From the NCBI GenBank assembly GCA_013822345.1, contig PNKH01000004.1:1-64000 (forward strand): a stretch of DNA of 64,000 nucleotides, written 5' to 3'. This document shows positions 16,932 to 26,584 of the stretch, one piece after another. Source of the stretch: Isosphaera sp. GTDB taxonomy: Bacteria; Planctomycetota; Planctomycetia; Gemmatales; Gemmataceae. Position 1 is the first letter of the stretch. Each line of letters opens with the position of its first letter. Under the pieces are notes generated by a model, which saw nothing but the letters and a program-made list of their open reading frames with translations, had not been told where the DNA came from and ran no database searches. Made by a program: the position numbers and the translations under genes.

Positions 16932-18626
16932 TCAGTCGTCGTCCTTCTCGGCCGGCAGCGGGTTGCCGGCCAGCACCCCGGCGACCGCCTTCCGGTCGGC
17001 GGTCATCCGCAGCCGGACCGGCGTCCGCTCCCTCAGGTCGGCGAGCCCGGCGTCCTTCCCGGCGAGCCGGACCTTGGCGTCGGCGTTCACCGGCAGGCAC
17101 AGCGTCACCCGCCGGCTGACGTCGTTCGCGTCGGCCTCGAACTCCACCACGATCGTCAGCGCGACCGGGTCGCAACTCTTCACCAGGGCCGGGATGTCGC
17201 CCTTGTCCCCGTCGGCGTGGACCGCCGTCACACTCTTCTTGTCCAGGGTCAGTTCGAGTTCGACCTTCCGCCCGGTGGGGACGTCCGCCAGCCCGGCCGG
17301 GAGGCGGTCCACCATAACCTCGGCGTCCGCGGCGACGGCCAGCGGCACCTCGAAGTCGACCCCGCCGTTCTCGACCCGGATGCTGATCGTCCCCTTCGCG
17401 GCGTCCACGGCCCGGACCTGGGACCCGGTCCGCGGCCACGACGCCCTCACCTCGGACGGGGTCTGCTCGTTCCCGACGTAGGTCAGGGCCACCCGCATCC
17501 CGGGCTGGAGGTCCGCGACGGCGACCGGCCGCTTCCCGAACAGCACCTTGGCCGCCGCCGGGACCGGGACGTCCGTCTCCCCGCCGTCCTCGTCCGGCTT
17601 CACCCGGATGCTGTTCTTGTCCGCGGCCACGGCCTTGATCCACCCGCCGATCGTTTCGACCCGCCGGGCCGGGTCCGGCTTCTTCTCGTCGTTCTGGCGG
17701 ACCGGCGCCGGGGCGGGCGGCCTCGGGAGCGGGACGGCGGCCGCGGGCGCGGCGGGGTCGGCCCCCGGGCCGGGCCGGGCGACCAGGCCGGCGGTGCCCA
17801 GCCCGAGCAGCCCGGCCAGGGCCAGTGCGGCGAGCGGCTTCATCGTGAGGTTCATGTCTCGGATCACTCCGTGCGAGAGTTCGAGGACCGCGGCCGGGGC
17901 CGCGCCGGTGGGTGCGGAACAGAGCCGCAGGGTGGCGGTGGCGAGGACCGCCGGAACGGCGGACGCCCGGCCCCCGACGGTCAGGGCCAGGAGGACGGCG
18001 GTCAGGGTGAACCCGCGGCGGACGAGCCGCTCCCGGACCCGCTCCTTGGCACGGTACAGCCGGCCGCGGAGTTGGCCGTCGGACAGCCCGAGGTGGCGGG
18101 CCACCTCGTCCTGCGACAGCCCTTCCAGGTGGCACAGGACGAGCGGCGACCGGAGCTTCTCGGGCAGCCGCGCCAGCTCCTCGTCGAGCGCCGCCTGGAG
18201 GGCGGTGAGGTCGGCGGGCGCCGGCGGGACCGGGGCGGCCGGTTCGGGCGCGGCGTCGGCCGGCGACCCCTCGCGGGCGGCCCGCCGGGCGGCCTGGCTC
18301 GCCGCCTTGCGCGACACCCTCGTCGCCACCTCGAACAGCCACCCGCCGAGGCTCTCACGCCACCGCACGGACCCCGCCTTGCGGGCGAGGACGAGGAACG
18401 CCGCCTGGAAGGCGTCGTCGGCGGTGTGCGGGTCGCGGAGGTGGCGGCGGCAGACGGCCCGGACCATCGGCCCGTGCCGGGCCATGAGGTCGGCGAACGC
18501 CCCCTCGGAGCGGTCGCGGACGAACCGCTCGATCAGCTCGCGGTCGGTCGCCGACCCGCCCGGGGAAACGCCCGCGAGCTTCATCAGCCGGCGGACGGCG
18601 GACGGGTCGGGTCGGCCGGAGGCCAT
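16932..18626 (-). CDS. ECF sigma factor fused to membrane-anchored C-terminal domain
   Basis: A 564-residue protein. Residues about 38-100 are sigma region 2 (HTADDAFQAAFLVLARKAG) and 140-203 are sigma region 4 (SQDEVARHLGLSDGQLRGRL). Hydrophobic segments then occur at about 207-220 and 263-283, and the remaining 280 residues form a beta-rich domain with several repeats of the type PVAVADLQPGMRVALTYV. This matches ECF groups of Gemmata-like planctomycetes that carry long C-terminal extensions. The extension may sense an envelope signal and control release of the sigma part; that is inference. The start MASGRPDPS is placed just before the conserved part. No separate anti-sigma gene is adjacent. 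Confidence 0.8.
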   Translation of the reverse strand: MASGRPDPSAVRRLMKLAGVSPGGSATDRELIERFVRDRSEGAFADLMARHGPMVRAVCRRHLRDPHTADDAFQAAFLVLARKAGSVRWRESLGGWLFEVATRVSRKAASQAARRAAREGSPADAAPEPAAPVPPAPADLTALQAALDEELARLPEKLRSPLVLCHLEGLSQDEVARHLGLSDGQLRGRLYRAKERVRERLVRRGFTLTAVLLALTVGGRASAVPAVLATATLRLCSAPTGAAPAAVLELSHGVIRDMNLTMKPLAALALAGLLGLGTAGLVARPGPGADPAAPAAAVPLPRPPAPAPVRQNDEKKPDPARRVETIGGWIKAVAADKNSIRVKPDEDGGETDVPVPAAAKVLFGKRPVAVADLQPGMRVALTYVGNEQTPSEVRASWPRTGSQVRAVDAAKGTISIRVENGGVDFEVPLAVAADAEVMVDRLPAGLADVPTGRKVELELTLDKKSVTAVHADGDKGDIPALVKSCDPVALTIVVEFEADANDVSRRVTLCLPVNADAKVRLAGKDAGLADLRERTPVRLRMTADRKAVAGVLAGNPLPAEKDDD

Positions 18627-18716
18627 GGGCGTGCGTCCCGGTGGCGGGGAACCGTTCCCCTCATTGTGACATGCCGGCCCGCGGCCGGGGCGCACGGGAA
18701 ATGTGCCGGTGGGCCA

Positions 18717-18947
18717 TCACGGCTCGCCGCGCGGGTTCGGCACCCCGCCGTACAGCCGACTCTTCCACCACTTCCGGTACTCCTTCGCCCGCCGGATCTC
18801 GGTGTTCCGGACGAAGTGCGGCTCGTACCACCACGGGGTCGGCTTGTGGGGCTTGCCCCTCCGCTTGTGCTGCTGGACCAGCTTCTTGAACCGCCGAAGT
18901 GCGTGCGCGATCGGCTCCCCGTCGTGGAGCCGCATGCGGAGACCCAT
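18717..18947 (-). CDS. rpsU: 30S ribosomal protein bS21
   Basis: A 76-residue basic protein. The N-terminal half, GEPIAHALRRFKKLVQQHK, matches the bS21 core. The C-terminal half carries a planctomycete-type extension with PTPWWYEPHFVRNTEIRRAK and an Arg/Lys-rich end. bS21 binds the 30S subunit near the anti-Shine-Dalgarno region and affects initiation. The gene stands alone between the ECF sigma gene and a 410-base divergent gap. A perfect 6-bp hairpin (18989-19004, loop GAAC) lies 42 bases before its ATG. Confidence 0.85.
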   Translation of the reverse strand: MGLRMRLHDGEPIAHALRRFKKLVQQHKRRGKPHKPTPWWYEPHFVRNTEIRRAKEYRKWWKSRLYGGVPNPRGEP

Positions 18948-18988
18948 GACCGTGCGTCTTCTCGGCTGACGCGGTACCGGTGGATGGT

Positions 18989-19004
18989 GCGGCCGAACGG
19001 CCGC
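18989..19004 (-). promoter_or_regulatory. small leader hairpin upstream of rpsU
   Basis: GCGGCC and GGCCGC flank a GAAC loop, 42 bases before the bS21 ATG. Ribosomal-protein leaders often carry regulatory hairpins, but nothing else supports a role for this one. Confidence 0.25.
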
Positions 19005-19039
19005 GGAGGGAGCGGGGTCGGGATGACCCCGGTGGGTGT

Positions 19040-19287
19040 GGAGTGTAACGGCCGGCCGAGGGAAGGGCAACGGCGAACCCGGAGCGTGAGCGACGGGGTG
19101 ACGTCACTTGGACCCGGTTCGACGTGGGACCCAGGCCGGTGGCCTGGGCTGAGGGAGGGCGGGCCTTCGGCCCTCAGCCACCCCAAGCCCCGAAGGGGCG
19201 GCCTTCCTCGGCCCAGGCCGCCGGCCTGGGTTCGGTTGGCTCCACCCCGTCGCTCACGCTCCGGGTTCGCCGGGGCCGTTACACTCC
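19040..19287. repeat. nested palindrome: PAL-C inside PAL-B inside an outer dyad
   Basis: Most of the 410-base divergent gap 18948-19357 (rpsU on one side, the cytochrome gene on the other) is this structure. Outer arms 19040-19053 and 19274-19287 are perfect (14 bp, GGAGTGTAACGGCC). PAL-B arms 19071-19100 and 19243-19272 are perfect (30 bp, core CGAACCCGGAGCGTGAGCGA). The PAL-B loop holds a PAL-C element with 25-bp arms 19130-19154 and 19206-19230 (two mismatches), which itself contains hairpins at 19161-19173 and 19187-19199. The rest of the gap shows nothing I can name apart from the small hairpin near rpsU. Confidence 0.85.
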
Positions 19288-19357
19288 TCCCGGTGGCAAT
19301 CGGTCCGCCGTTGTGGTACGTCGGATAGTGGAACCACCCGCGCCCCGGGGAGCCGCG

Positions 19358-22039
19358 ATGACCCGCCTCACCTGTCCGCTCGCCGCCGCGCTCGCCGCCG
19401 TCGCCTGGCCGGCGTCGGCCGCCGACGACCCGAAGGCCCTCGCCGCCGCGGCGCACACCGTGTTCCAGGCCCACTGCTACCGCTGCCACGGGCAGGACGG
19501 GTCCGTCGAGGGCGGGCTGAACTTCGTCAGCGACCTCGGCAAGCTCGTCGCCCGCAAGAAGGTCGTCCCCGGCGACCCGGCCGCCAGCCGGCTGTTCAAG
19601 CGGATGGACGACGGCAGCATGCCCCCGCCGGACGAGAAGCCCCGGCCCACCCCGGCCGAGTTGGAAGCGGTGAAGAAGTGGATCGCCGCCGGCGCCCCCG
19701 CCGGGGCGACGATCGAGGTGCGGCAACCGGTCGCCACCTCCGACGTGTACGCCGCCGTCCTCGCCGACCTCGAACCGATGGAGCGGCGGTCGCGGCGGTT
19801 CCAGCGCTACTTCTCCCTCGCCCACCTGCACAACGCCGGCCTGTCCGAGGGCGAACTCCAGACCTACCGGAACGCCCTCAACAAGCTCGTCAACAGCCTG
19901 TCGTGGGGGTCGAAGGTCGTCAACCCGGTGCCGGTGGACGCCGCCCGCACCGTCTTCCGCATCGACCTCCGGTGGTACGTCTGGGACGCCACCATCTGGA
20001 ACCGCATCCTCCAGGAGTACCCCTACGGCGTGCTCGACGACACGACCGCCGCCCGGGCCGCGTCGGTCGGGACGCTCACCAAGGTGCCGGTCATCCGCGC
20101 CGACTGGTTCGTCGCCACCGCCAGCCGCGCCCCGCTCTACTACGACGTGCTGCAACTCCCCGCGAGCCTCACCGAGGTGGAGAAGTTGCTGCGCGTCGAC
20201 GCGGTGCAGAACGTCCAGCAGGAGCGGATCGCCCGGGCCGCGTTCAACGGGTCCGGGGTGTCGCGGTTCAACCGCATCCTCGAGCGGCACGACTCGGCCC
20301 ACGGCATGTACTGGCGGACGTACGACTTCGACGAGCCGCCGCAGAACCTTGCCGACCGGCTGAACGGCAACCTCGTCCCGGACCCGCGGAACGTGTTCGC
20401 GTTCCCGCTCGGGCCGGCGGGCTTGGCCGAGTTCCCGTTCCGGCACGCCGGCGGCGAGGCGATCTTCGCCCTGCCGAACGGGCTGCACGCGTATTACATC
20501 GCCAACGCGATCAACGCCAAGCTCGACAAGGCCCCGGTCGCGGTCGTGTCCGACCCGCGGCGGCCAGACCGGGCGGTCGAGGCCGGGGTGTCGTGCATGT
20601 CGTGCCACGTGACCGGGATCCTGCCGAAGGCGGACCAGGTCCGCGACCACCTCGGCAAGAACCCGAAGGCGTTCTCCCGCGCCGAAACGGACCTGATCAA
20701 GGCGCTGTACCCGGGCAAGGACGCGGTGCTGAAGCTGATGGAGGACGACGCCAAGCGGTACGCGGAGGTGGTGGCGAAGACCGGGGCGAAGGTGTCGAAG
20801 TTCGAGGCGGTGAGCACCATCACCCTGCGGTACGAGGCGGACCTCGACCTCCCCACGGCGGCCGCCGAGGTCGGGCTGGAGCCGGAGGCGTTCCGGGAGC
20901 GGATCAGCCGGTCGGAGACGCTGACCCGGCACTTCGGGGCGCTGCGGGCCGGCGGCACCGTGTCGCGGCAGATCTGGCTGCAGGCGTTCGGCGATCTCGT
21001 CCGCGAACTCCGCCTCGGGACGCTGTTCCTCGCGAGCCTGAACGGGCCGACGAACCAGGACAACACCGGCGAGCTCGACCCGCTCGAATCCCGCGACGGG
21101 GCGGCGAACGGGATGGCGTTCACCCCGGACGGGCTGCGGGCGGTGGTCGCGGCGGCCGACCGGAGCGTCCGGCTGTGGGACGTGGAGGGCCGGCGCGATG
21201 TCCGCCGGTTCGTCGGCCACACCGCGAGCGTGTGGGCGGTGGCGCTGTCGGCGGACGGGCGGTGGGCGATCAGCGGGGGGATGGACGGGACGGCCCGGGT
21301 GTGGGAGGTGGCGACCGGGCAGGAGCGGCGGAAGTACGCGGAGCACGGGAGCCTGGTGAGCGCGGTGGCGTTCAACCCGAACGGCCGGTGGGGCATCTCC
21401 GGCGGGTTCGACGGGGTGGTGGCGGCGTGGAAGGTGGCGACCGGCGAGGAGGTCTGGCGGGTCGAGGGACTGGGAGTGGTGACGGCGCTGGCGGTGGACC
21501 CGACCGGCGGTTTCGTGGCGGTGGCGGCGAACCGGACGGTGCAGTTGCTCGACCTGAACACGGGTCAGCCGGTCCGGGCGCACGGGCCGCTGCCGGCGCC
21601 GGTGGTGAGCCTCGGGGTCAGCCCGGACGGGAAGTGGTACGCGGCGGGTGACGACGCCGGCGCGACGCGGGTGTGGAAGCTCGGGGAGGCGAAGGCGGCG
21701 TCGGTGCTGACCGGGCACGACGGACCGGTGCGGTCGGTGGCGGTGAAGGACGGCGGGCGGTGGGTGCTGACGGCGGGTGCGGACCGGACGGTGCGGCTGT
21801 GGGACGCGGCCGGCGAGCCGGGAGCGTTAGCGACCGGGGGGACGGTGTTCCGGAAGCACGGGGCGCCGGTGGTGAGTGCGGCGTTCCTGGCGAACGGGAC
21901 GCAGACGCTGTCCGGGGACCGGGACGTGACGGTGCTGCCGTGGAAGATCGACGCGTTGCTGAAGGCGGCCCCCACCCCGCCGAAGCCGCCCGAGACGCCG
22001 AAGGCCCCGCCGGACATGATCCCGTACGCCAAGCCGTGA
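19358..22039 (+). CDS. PSCyt1-type cytochrome c / WD40 repeat protein
   Basis: An 893-residue secreted protein. A signal peptide (1-20) precedes a planctomycete-type cytochrome domain with haem motif CYRCH at 40-44, and a second CMSCH motif occurs near 413. The C-terminal third (about 585-870) is a WD40 propeller with blades such as VRLWDVEGR and GHTASVWAVALSADGRW. Family knowledge places such proteins in the periplasm or paryphoplasm, probably with redox or scaffold roles; the substrate is unknown. The ATG at 19358 directly precedes the signal peptide, and longer in-frame sequence upstream comes from the palindrome. It converges with the MASE1-PAS gene, leaving 52 bases between stops. Confidence 0.85.
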   Translation: MTRLTCPLAAALAAVAWPASAADDPKALAAAAHTVFQAHCYRCHGQDGSVEGGLNFVSDLGKLVARKKVVPGDPAASRLFKRMDDGSMPPPDEKPRPTPAELEAVKKWIAAGAPAGATIEVRQPVATSDVYAAVLADLEPMERRSRRFQRYFSLAHLHNAGLSEGELQTYRNALNKLVNSLSWGSKVVNPVPVDAARTVFRIDLRWYVWDATIWNRILQEYPYGVLDDTTAARAASVGTLTKVPVIRADWFVATASRAPLYYDVLQLPASLTEVEKLLRVDAVQNVQQERIARAAFNGSGVSRFNRILERHDSAHGMYWRTYDFDEPPQNLADRLNGNLVPDPRNVFAFPLGPAGLAEFPFRHAGGEAIFALPNGLHAYYIANAINAKLDKAPVAVVSDPRRPDRAVEAGVSCMSCHVTGILPKADQVRDHLGKNPKAFSRAETDLIKALYPGKDAVLKLMEDDAKRYAEVVAKTGAKVSKFEAVSTITLRYEADLDLPTAAAEVGLEPEAFRERISRSETLTRHFGALRAGGTVSRQIWLQAFGDLVRELRLGTLFLASLNGPTNQDNTGELDPLESRDGAANGMAFTPDGLRAVVAAADRSVRLWDVEGRRDVRRFVGHTASVWAVALSADGRWAISGGMDGTARVWEVATGQERRKYAEHGSLVSAVAFNPNGRWGISGGFDGVVAAWKVATGEEVWRVEGLGVVTALAVDPTGGFVAVAANRTVQLLDLNTGQPVRAHGPLPAPVVSLGVSPDGKWYAAGDDAGATRVWKLGEAKAASVLTGHDGPVRSVAVKDGGRWVLTAGADRTVRLWDAAGEPGALATGGTVFRKHGAPVVSAAFLANGTQTLSGDRDVTVLPWKIDALLKAAPTPPKPPETPKAPPDMIPYAKP

Positions 22040-22091
22040 CGGTCAGCGGGCGCACCGGGGTCCGAAGTTCGAACGCCCGGGACCTGCTCCT

Positions 22092-23636
22092 TCACCGGCC
22101 CTCGCCGGGGCGGGCGAGGTCGGCCGCATCGGTAAGTTGGGAGGCCAAGCAGTCGGGGCAGATCCCGTGCGTGAAATCGCCCTCCGTGTGGGTGCGCAGG
22201 TAGTGCTCGAGGGACTGCCAGAAGCCGCCGTCGTCCCGCATCTTCTTGCACCACGCGCAGATCGGGATGAGCCCCCGGAGGGTTTTCACCTCGGCCAGGG
22301 CCCGCCGGAGTTGCTCGATCAACTCGGCCTTCGCAGCCTCCACCTCCCGCCGGTCGGTCACGTCCCGGGTGACGCCGATCACCCGGCACACCCGGCCGTG
22401 GTCGTCGCGCAGCGGGAAGGCGCGGGCGCTGACCCACCGGACCGTCCCGTCCGGCCGCACCACCCGGAACTCGTGGTCGTGCGGCTCGCCCACCCGCGCA
22501 CGGTACGACTCGAGGACCCGCCCGCGGTCGTCCGGGTGGATCCCGTCCAGGAGGGAGCCGGGGTTGTCGTACACGCCCGCACGGGGGCGCCCCCAGATCG
22601 CGTCGTAGGCCGGGCTGAGGTAGACCACCCGGCCGAGGTCCGGGGTGACGACCCAGAACACCTCCTCGATCGTGTCGGTCACCTGCCGGTACCGCTCCTC
22701 GCTCTCCCGCAGGGCGGCCAAGGCCCGCTCCCGCTCCCCGAGCGAGACCGCGAGCACCAGGTTCCCCACGCTGAGCACCACCAGGAAGAGTTGCGCCACG
22801 ATCAGGCGGTGGGCCGCGGGGACGGACGGGTCGGCGAACGGCCCCCGCCCGCGGCCGGTGTTCCACATCGCGACGAGCGCCACGAGGAGAACGGTGGCCG
22901 TCGTCCCCGGGGTGCCGAACCGCAGGGCCGCCCAGAGGATCACGGGGAAGATCGGGAACGGGTACCCCGGAAGGTTCGGTCCGCCCGCCGGCGCTGCGAA
23001 GATCAGGAGCGACACGGCGGCGGCGGTCGCGGTCAGCCCGGCCGCCTCCACCCCCCGGGCGACCGACACGGCCCCCGGCCGCGCCCGGGCGACATCGGCC
23101 CAGCCAACCAGCACCGGGGTGACCAGCACCGCCCCCATGCAATCGGCCAGCCAGAACGTCAGCCACACGGACCCGAAGTCCGGCGCGCCCAGCCCGAAGA
23201 CGACGACGGCCGACCCCGGCAGCGCCGCCGCGGCGCACGTCGCCACCGCGACGGCGTAGAGCGAGAACACGTCCCGGGTGGTCCCCAAGGGGGCGGACGC
23301 GCCGCGCCACCGCCGCCACAGCCCGGCGGTCAGACAGGGCTCCGCGACGTTCACGGCCGCGAACCCCAGGCAGACGGCCGGGGGGATCCCTTCCAGCCAG
23401 TTGACCAGCAGACAGGCCAGGGCGGCGACCAGCACCAACCCCCTCCAGTAGCGCCGGTCGCTGACGAGCAGTGCGCCGAGGAGGAGGCCGTTCGGCGGCC
23501 AGAAGACGGCGAACTTCTCGGGTTCGGTGCGGAACGCCAGCCCCAACTGGGCCGCCGCGACGTAGGCGAGGAGGAGGACCGCCGGACGTGTCAGTCGGGC
23601 CGGCGGCTGGGCGGCTGTGGCGTCGGATGGGGGCAA
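22092..23636 (-). CDS. MASE1-PAS sensor protein with Cys-rich tail
   Basis: A 514-residue protein. About eight membrane helices of MASE1 type (residues about 17-310, FRTEPEKFAVFWPPNGLLLG) are followed by a PAS/PAC domain (EERYRQVTDTIEEVFWVV to about 440). The tail holds LIPICAWCKKMRDDGGFW and HGICPDC. There is no histidine kinase, GGDEF or EAL domain, so the output is unclear. The four cysteines resemble a zinc ribbon and recur in the response regulator at 59947. The start is a TTG with GGAG 7 bases upstream. An 8-bp dyad (23716-23753) lies about 80 bases upstream. Confidence 0.8.
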   Translation of the reverse strand: MPPSDATAAQPPARLTRPAVLLLAYVAAAQLGLAFRTEPEKFAVFWPPNGLLLGALLVSDRRYWRGLVLVAALACLLVNWLEGIPPAVCLGFAAVNVAEPCLTAGLWRRWRGASAPLGTTRDVFSLYAVAVATCAAAALPGSAVVVFGLGAPDFGSVWLTFWLADCMGAVLVTPVLVGWADVARARPGAVSVARGVEAAGLTATAAAVSLLIFAAPAGGPNLPGYPFPIFPVILWAALRFGTPGTTATVLLVALVAMWNTGRGRGPFADPSVPAAHRLIVAQLFLVVLSVGNLVLAVSLGERERALAALRESEERYRQVTDTIEEVFWVVTPDLGRVVYLSPAYDAIWGRPRAGVYDNPGSLLDGIHPDDRGRVLESYRARVGEPHDHEFRVVRPDGTVRWVSARAFPLRDDHGRVCRVIGVTRDVTDRREVEAAKAELIEQLRRALAEVKTLRGLIPICAWCKKMRDDGGFWQSLEHYLRTHTEGDFTHGICPDCLASQLTDAADLARPGEGR

Positions 23637-23715
23637 CGCGACGCTCCAGGCCCCACACCGGAGGGGGTCGTGCGGCGGACGTGGCGGCCGCGTGCTGTGT
23701 CGGGTTCGGAGACCA

Positions 23716-23753
23716 TAGTGAAATGACCCCCAGACCGCAACGAACTTTCACTA
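23716..23753. promoter_or_regulatory. dyad TAGTGAAA/TTTCACTA upstream of the MASE1-PAS gene
   Basis: Perfect 8-bp arms at 23716-23723 and 23746-23753 have centres 30 bp apart, about three helical turns. They lie in the AT-richest part of the 200-base gap between purK and the MASE1-PAS gene. A regulator binding site is possible, but no regulator is adjacent. Confidence 0.3.
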
Positions 23754-23836
23754 AATCATCACGATTTCTGAATGGAACCGGTCCGGTGGCCGGTACCACC
23801 CGGGCGAACGGTCCGTCCGGGACGTGGGCCCGCGGC

Positions 23837-24940
23837 TCAGGTCCCCGGGGCTCGCTCGAACTGCCGGTCCCAGTCCGGCAGCTTCTCGGCCAGGTCGTCC
23901 GCGCTCGCGGCCCGCAACGTGACGTGCCCGACCTTCCGCCCCGGCCGCGGCGACTTACCGTAGGTGTGCAGCTTCGCGTCCGGGTTCGCCAGCACCTCCG
24001 CCGCCGGCGGCACCGACCCGATGAAGTTGTACATCGCCGACCACCCGACCGCGTCGCACCGCCCCAGCGGCAAGCCGCACACCGCCCGCAGGTGGTTCTC
24101 GAACTGCGACGTCACCGCCGCGTCGATCGTCCCGTGCCCCGAGTTATGCACCCGCGGGGCCATCTCGTTCGCCAACAGCCGCGGCCCGTCCTGGAACCAC
24201 TCGACCGTCAGCACCCCGACGTAGTCCAACTCCGCCAGCACCCGGCTCGCGTACTCCGCCGCCCGCTCCGCCAGCTCCTCGCCGGTGTTCGCCGCCGGGG
24301 ACACCGACCGGTGCAGGATGCCGTCGCGGTGGACGTTCTCGATCAGCGGGTACGTGGTGACCTGACCGTCGCGGCCGCGCACCGCGATCACCGACAGCTC
24401 GCGGTCGAACGGGACGAACCCTTCGAGGATCAGCGGCCGGCCGCCGAGCCGCTCCCACGCGGCGTCGCAGTCGGCCGGCGTCCGGAGCACGGCCTGCCCC
24501 TTGCCGTCGTACCCGAACCGCCGCGTCTTCAGCACCGCCGGCAGCCCGATCTCGCGCACCGCGGCGTCGAACTCGGCCCGCGAGTCGACCGCGGCGAACG
24601 GCGGGGTGGGGATGCCGAGCGAGGCGAAGAACTCCTTCTCGGCGAGCCGCTCCTGCGACACCTCCAGGGCCCGCGGCGGCGGGAACACCGGCACCCTCTC
24701 GGCCAGCCAGCGGGCACTCTCGACCGGCACGTTCTCGAACTCGAACGTCACCACGTCGGACGCCCGGGCCAGTTCGTACAGCGCCCGGAAGTCGTCGAAC
24801 TCGCCGCGGATCTGCGGGCAGACCTGGCCGGCCGACGACTCCGCCGCCGGGTCGAGGACGGTGCAGCGGACGCCGAGCGGGTGGCCGGCGAGGGCGAGCA
24901 TCCGCCCGAGTTGTCCGCCGCCGAGGACGCCGACGCGCAT
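23837..24940 (-). CDS. purK: 5-(carboxyamino)imidazole ribonucleotide synthase
   Basis: A 367-residue ATP-grasp enzyme of purine synthesis. It carboxylates AIR with ATP and bicarbonate to give N5-CAIR. The N-terminal GGGQLGRM lies at 7-14. The ATP-grasp core includes [21 protein letters not shown] and [16 protein letters not shown], all typical of PurK. Length is normal. GAGG lies 6 bases before the ATG. No purE is adjacent. It is divergent from zwf, sharing an 83-base gap. Confidence 0.95.
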   Translation of the reverse strand: MRVGVLGGGQLGRMLALAGHPLGVRCTVLDPAAESSAGQVCPQIRGEFDDFRALYELARASDVVTFEFENVPVESARWLAERVPVFPPPRALEVSQERLAEKEFFASLGIPTPPFAAVDSRAEFDAAVREIGLPAVLKTRRFGYDGKGQAVLRTPADCDAAWERLGGRPLILEGFVPFDRELSVIAVRGRDGQVTTYPLIENVHRDGILHRSVSPAANTGEELAERAAEYASRVLAELDYVGVLTVEWFQDGPRLLANEMAPRVHNSGHGTIDAAVTSQFENHLRAVCGLPLGRCDAVGWSAMYNFIGSVPPAAEVLANPDAKLHTYGKSPRPGRKVGHVTLRAASADDLAEKLPDWDRQFERAPGT

Positions 24941-25023
24941 GGGTCACCTCGCTCCGCCCGGGTCGCGGCCGAACGGTTACCATACCATGTCCCCGAGTCA
25001 CCACTACCTCCGGGGTCGCACGC

Positions 25024-26490
25024 ATGGCATCGCCGCTCACGGTCGTCATCATCGGGGCGTCCGGGGACCTGACCTACCGGAAGCTCGTCCCGGCCCTGTT
25101 CAACCTCGCCCGGAAGGGCCGGCTGCCGGCCGAGGCGCGGGTCCTCGGGGTGGCCCGGTCGGAGTACACCGACGACTCGTTCCGGGAGCACCTGACCAAC
25201 AAGTTCCGGTACGAGCTGTCCGGGGCCGGGGAGGCGTTCGACGCCCCGGCGTGGGACGAGTTCATGAGGCGGGTCCGGTACCTGGAGGCGGACGCCGGGG
25301 ACGCGGCCGGGGCGAAGGCGCTGGCCGACCGGCTGGCCGCCGACGAGGGGCCGGGCGGCGGCCGCCGGCTGTTCTACCTGTCGGTGTCCCCGAAGTACTA
25401 CCCCGCGATCGCCGGGCACCTGGCCGGGGCCGGGATGACCCAGGAGGTCGGCGGGTACCGGCGGGTGGTGATCGAGAAGCCGTTCGGCCGGGACCGGGCG
25501 TCGGCGGTCGAGCTGAACGCCGCCCTGCACCGGCACTGGCGGGAGGACCAGCTGTACCGGATCGACCACTACCTGGGGAAGGACACGGTCCAGAACATCC
25601 TGGTGTTCCGGTTCGCCAACACCCTGTTCGAGCCGCTGTGGACGGCCCAGTACGTCGACCACGTGCAGATCACGGTGGCGGAGAAGGTGAAGGTCGGGCG
25701 GCGGGGCGACTACTACGACAAGAGCGGGGTGCTCCGGGACATGATCCAGAACCACCTGCTCCAGATCCTGACGATGGTGGCGATGGAGGACCCGAGCCGG
25801 TTCACCGCCGACAACCTGCGGAACGAGAAGCTGAAGGTGCTGTCGGCCGTCCGGGTGCGGGAGCCGGGGGCGGCGGCCCGGGCCGGGGTCGCCCTCGGGC
25901 AGTACGACGGGTACCACGCCGAGCCGGGGGTGCCGGCGGACTCGAAGACCCCGACGTACGCGGCCGTCCGGCTGGAGGTGGAGAACCGGCGGTGGCGCGG
26001 GGTGCCGTTCTACCTGCGGAGCGGGAAGGGGCTGGCGGACCGGTACAGCGAGGTGATGATCCAGTTCCGGTGCCCGTCCCACCTGCCGTTCTCGCTCCCG
26101 GCGGGCGAGGTGATGCAGTGCAACCGGATCACCATGGTGGTTCAGCCGAACGAGGGGATCAGCCTGAACTTCCAGACCAAGGTGCCGGACGTCGACGGGG
26201 TCCACCTGAAGCCCCGCGACCTGGCGTTCGACTACAAGCGGTCGTACGCCGACAAGGCCCTGCCGGAGGCGTACGAGCGGCTCCTGCTGGACGCGATCCA
26301 GGGGGACGCGTCGCTGTTCATGCGGGCGGACGAGATCGAGCGGGCGTGGGAGGTGATGGACCCGATCATCGCCGCGGCCGAGGCCCCCGACGCCCCGCAG
26401 CCGCAGAGGTACGCGGTCGGGTCGCAGGGCCCGGCGGCCGCGGACGAGCTGCTGAAGGCCGAGGGCCGGGCGTGGCAACAGGTCGGGTGA
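25024..26490 (+). CDS. zwf: glucose-6-phosphate 1-dehydrogenase
   Basis: A 488-residue enzyme that oxidises glucose 6-phosphate to 6-phosphogluconolactone with NADP or NAD, the entry to the oxidative pentose phosphate pathway. The nucleotide-binding motif [11 protein letters not shown] spans 11-21. The substrate and active-site motif RIDHYLGK starts near 179, and the EKPFGRD segment is present. Length matches the family. No pgl or gnd neighbours are seen. It converges with the OPT transporter gene, and a palindrome fills the gap between the two stops. Confidence 0.95.
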   Translation: MASPLTVVIIGASGDLTYRKLVPALFNLARKGRLPAEARVLGVARSEYTDDSFREHLTNKFRYELSGAGEAFDAPAWDEFMRRVRYLEADAGDAAGAKALADRLAADEGPGGGRRLFYLSVSPKYYPAIAGHLAGAGMTQEVGGYRRVVIEKPFGRDRASAVELNAALHRHWREDQLYRIDHYLGKDTVQNILVFRFANTLFEPLWTAQYVDHVQITVAEKVKVGRRGDYYDKSGVLRDMIQNHLLQILTMVAMEDPSRFTADNLRNEKLKVLSAVRVREPGAAARAGVALGQYDGYHAEPGVPADSKTPTYAAVRLEVENRRWRGVPFYLRSGKGLADRYSEVMIQFRCPSHLPFSLPAGEVMQCNRITMVVQPNEGISLNFQTKVPDVDGVHLKPRDLAFDYKRSYADKALPEAYERLLLDAIQGDASLFMRADEIERAWEVMDPIIAAAEAPDAPQPQRYAVGSQGPAAADELLKAEGRAWQQVG

Positions 26491-26496
26491 GCCGCC

Positions 26497-26580
26497 CCGT
26501 CGGGTGCGTCGGGGTCCGCTTCGGACCGACGACGCACCCGCGGCCGCCGGTGCGTCGTCGCTCGAAGACTCGCCCGACGG
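26497..26580. repeat. PAL-J palindrome between convergent zwf and OPT genes
   Basis: Outer 8-bp arms (26497-26504 and 26573-26580) enclose a hairpin with 10-bp arms 26502-26511 and 26530-26539 plus an inner GGTCCG/CGGACC stem. It begins 7 bases after the zwf stop and ends 5 bases from the other stop, so it could act on both transcripts. Confidence 0.7.
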
Positions 26581-26584
26581 CACC

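Noticed and set aside
19124-19357. Earlier start of the cytochrome/WD40 gene
   Set aside because: The extra 78 codons are translated palindrome. The signal peptide begins at 19358.
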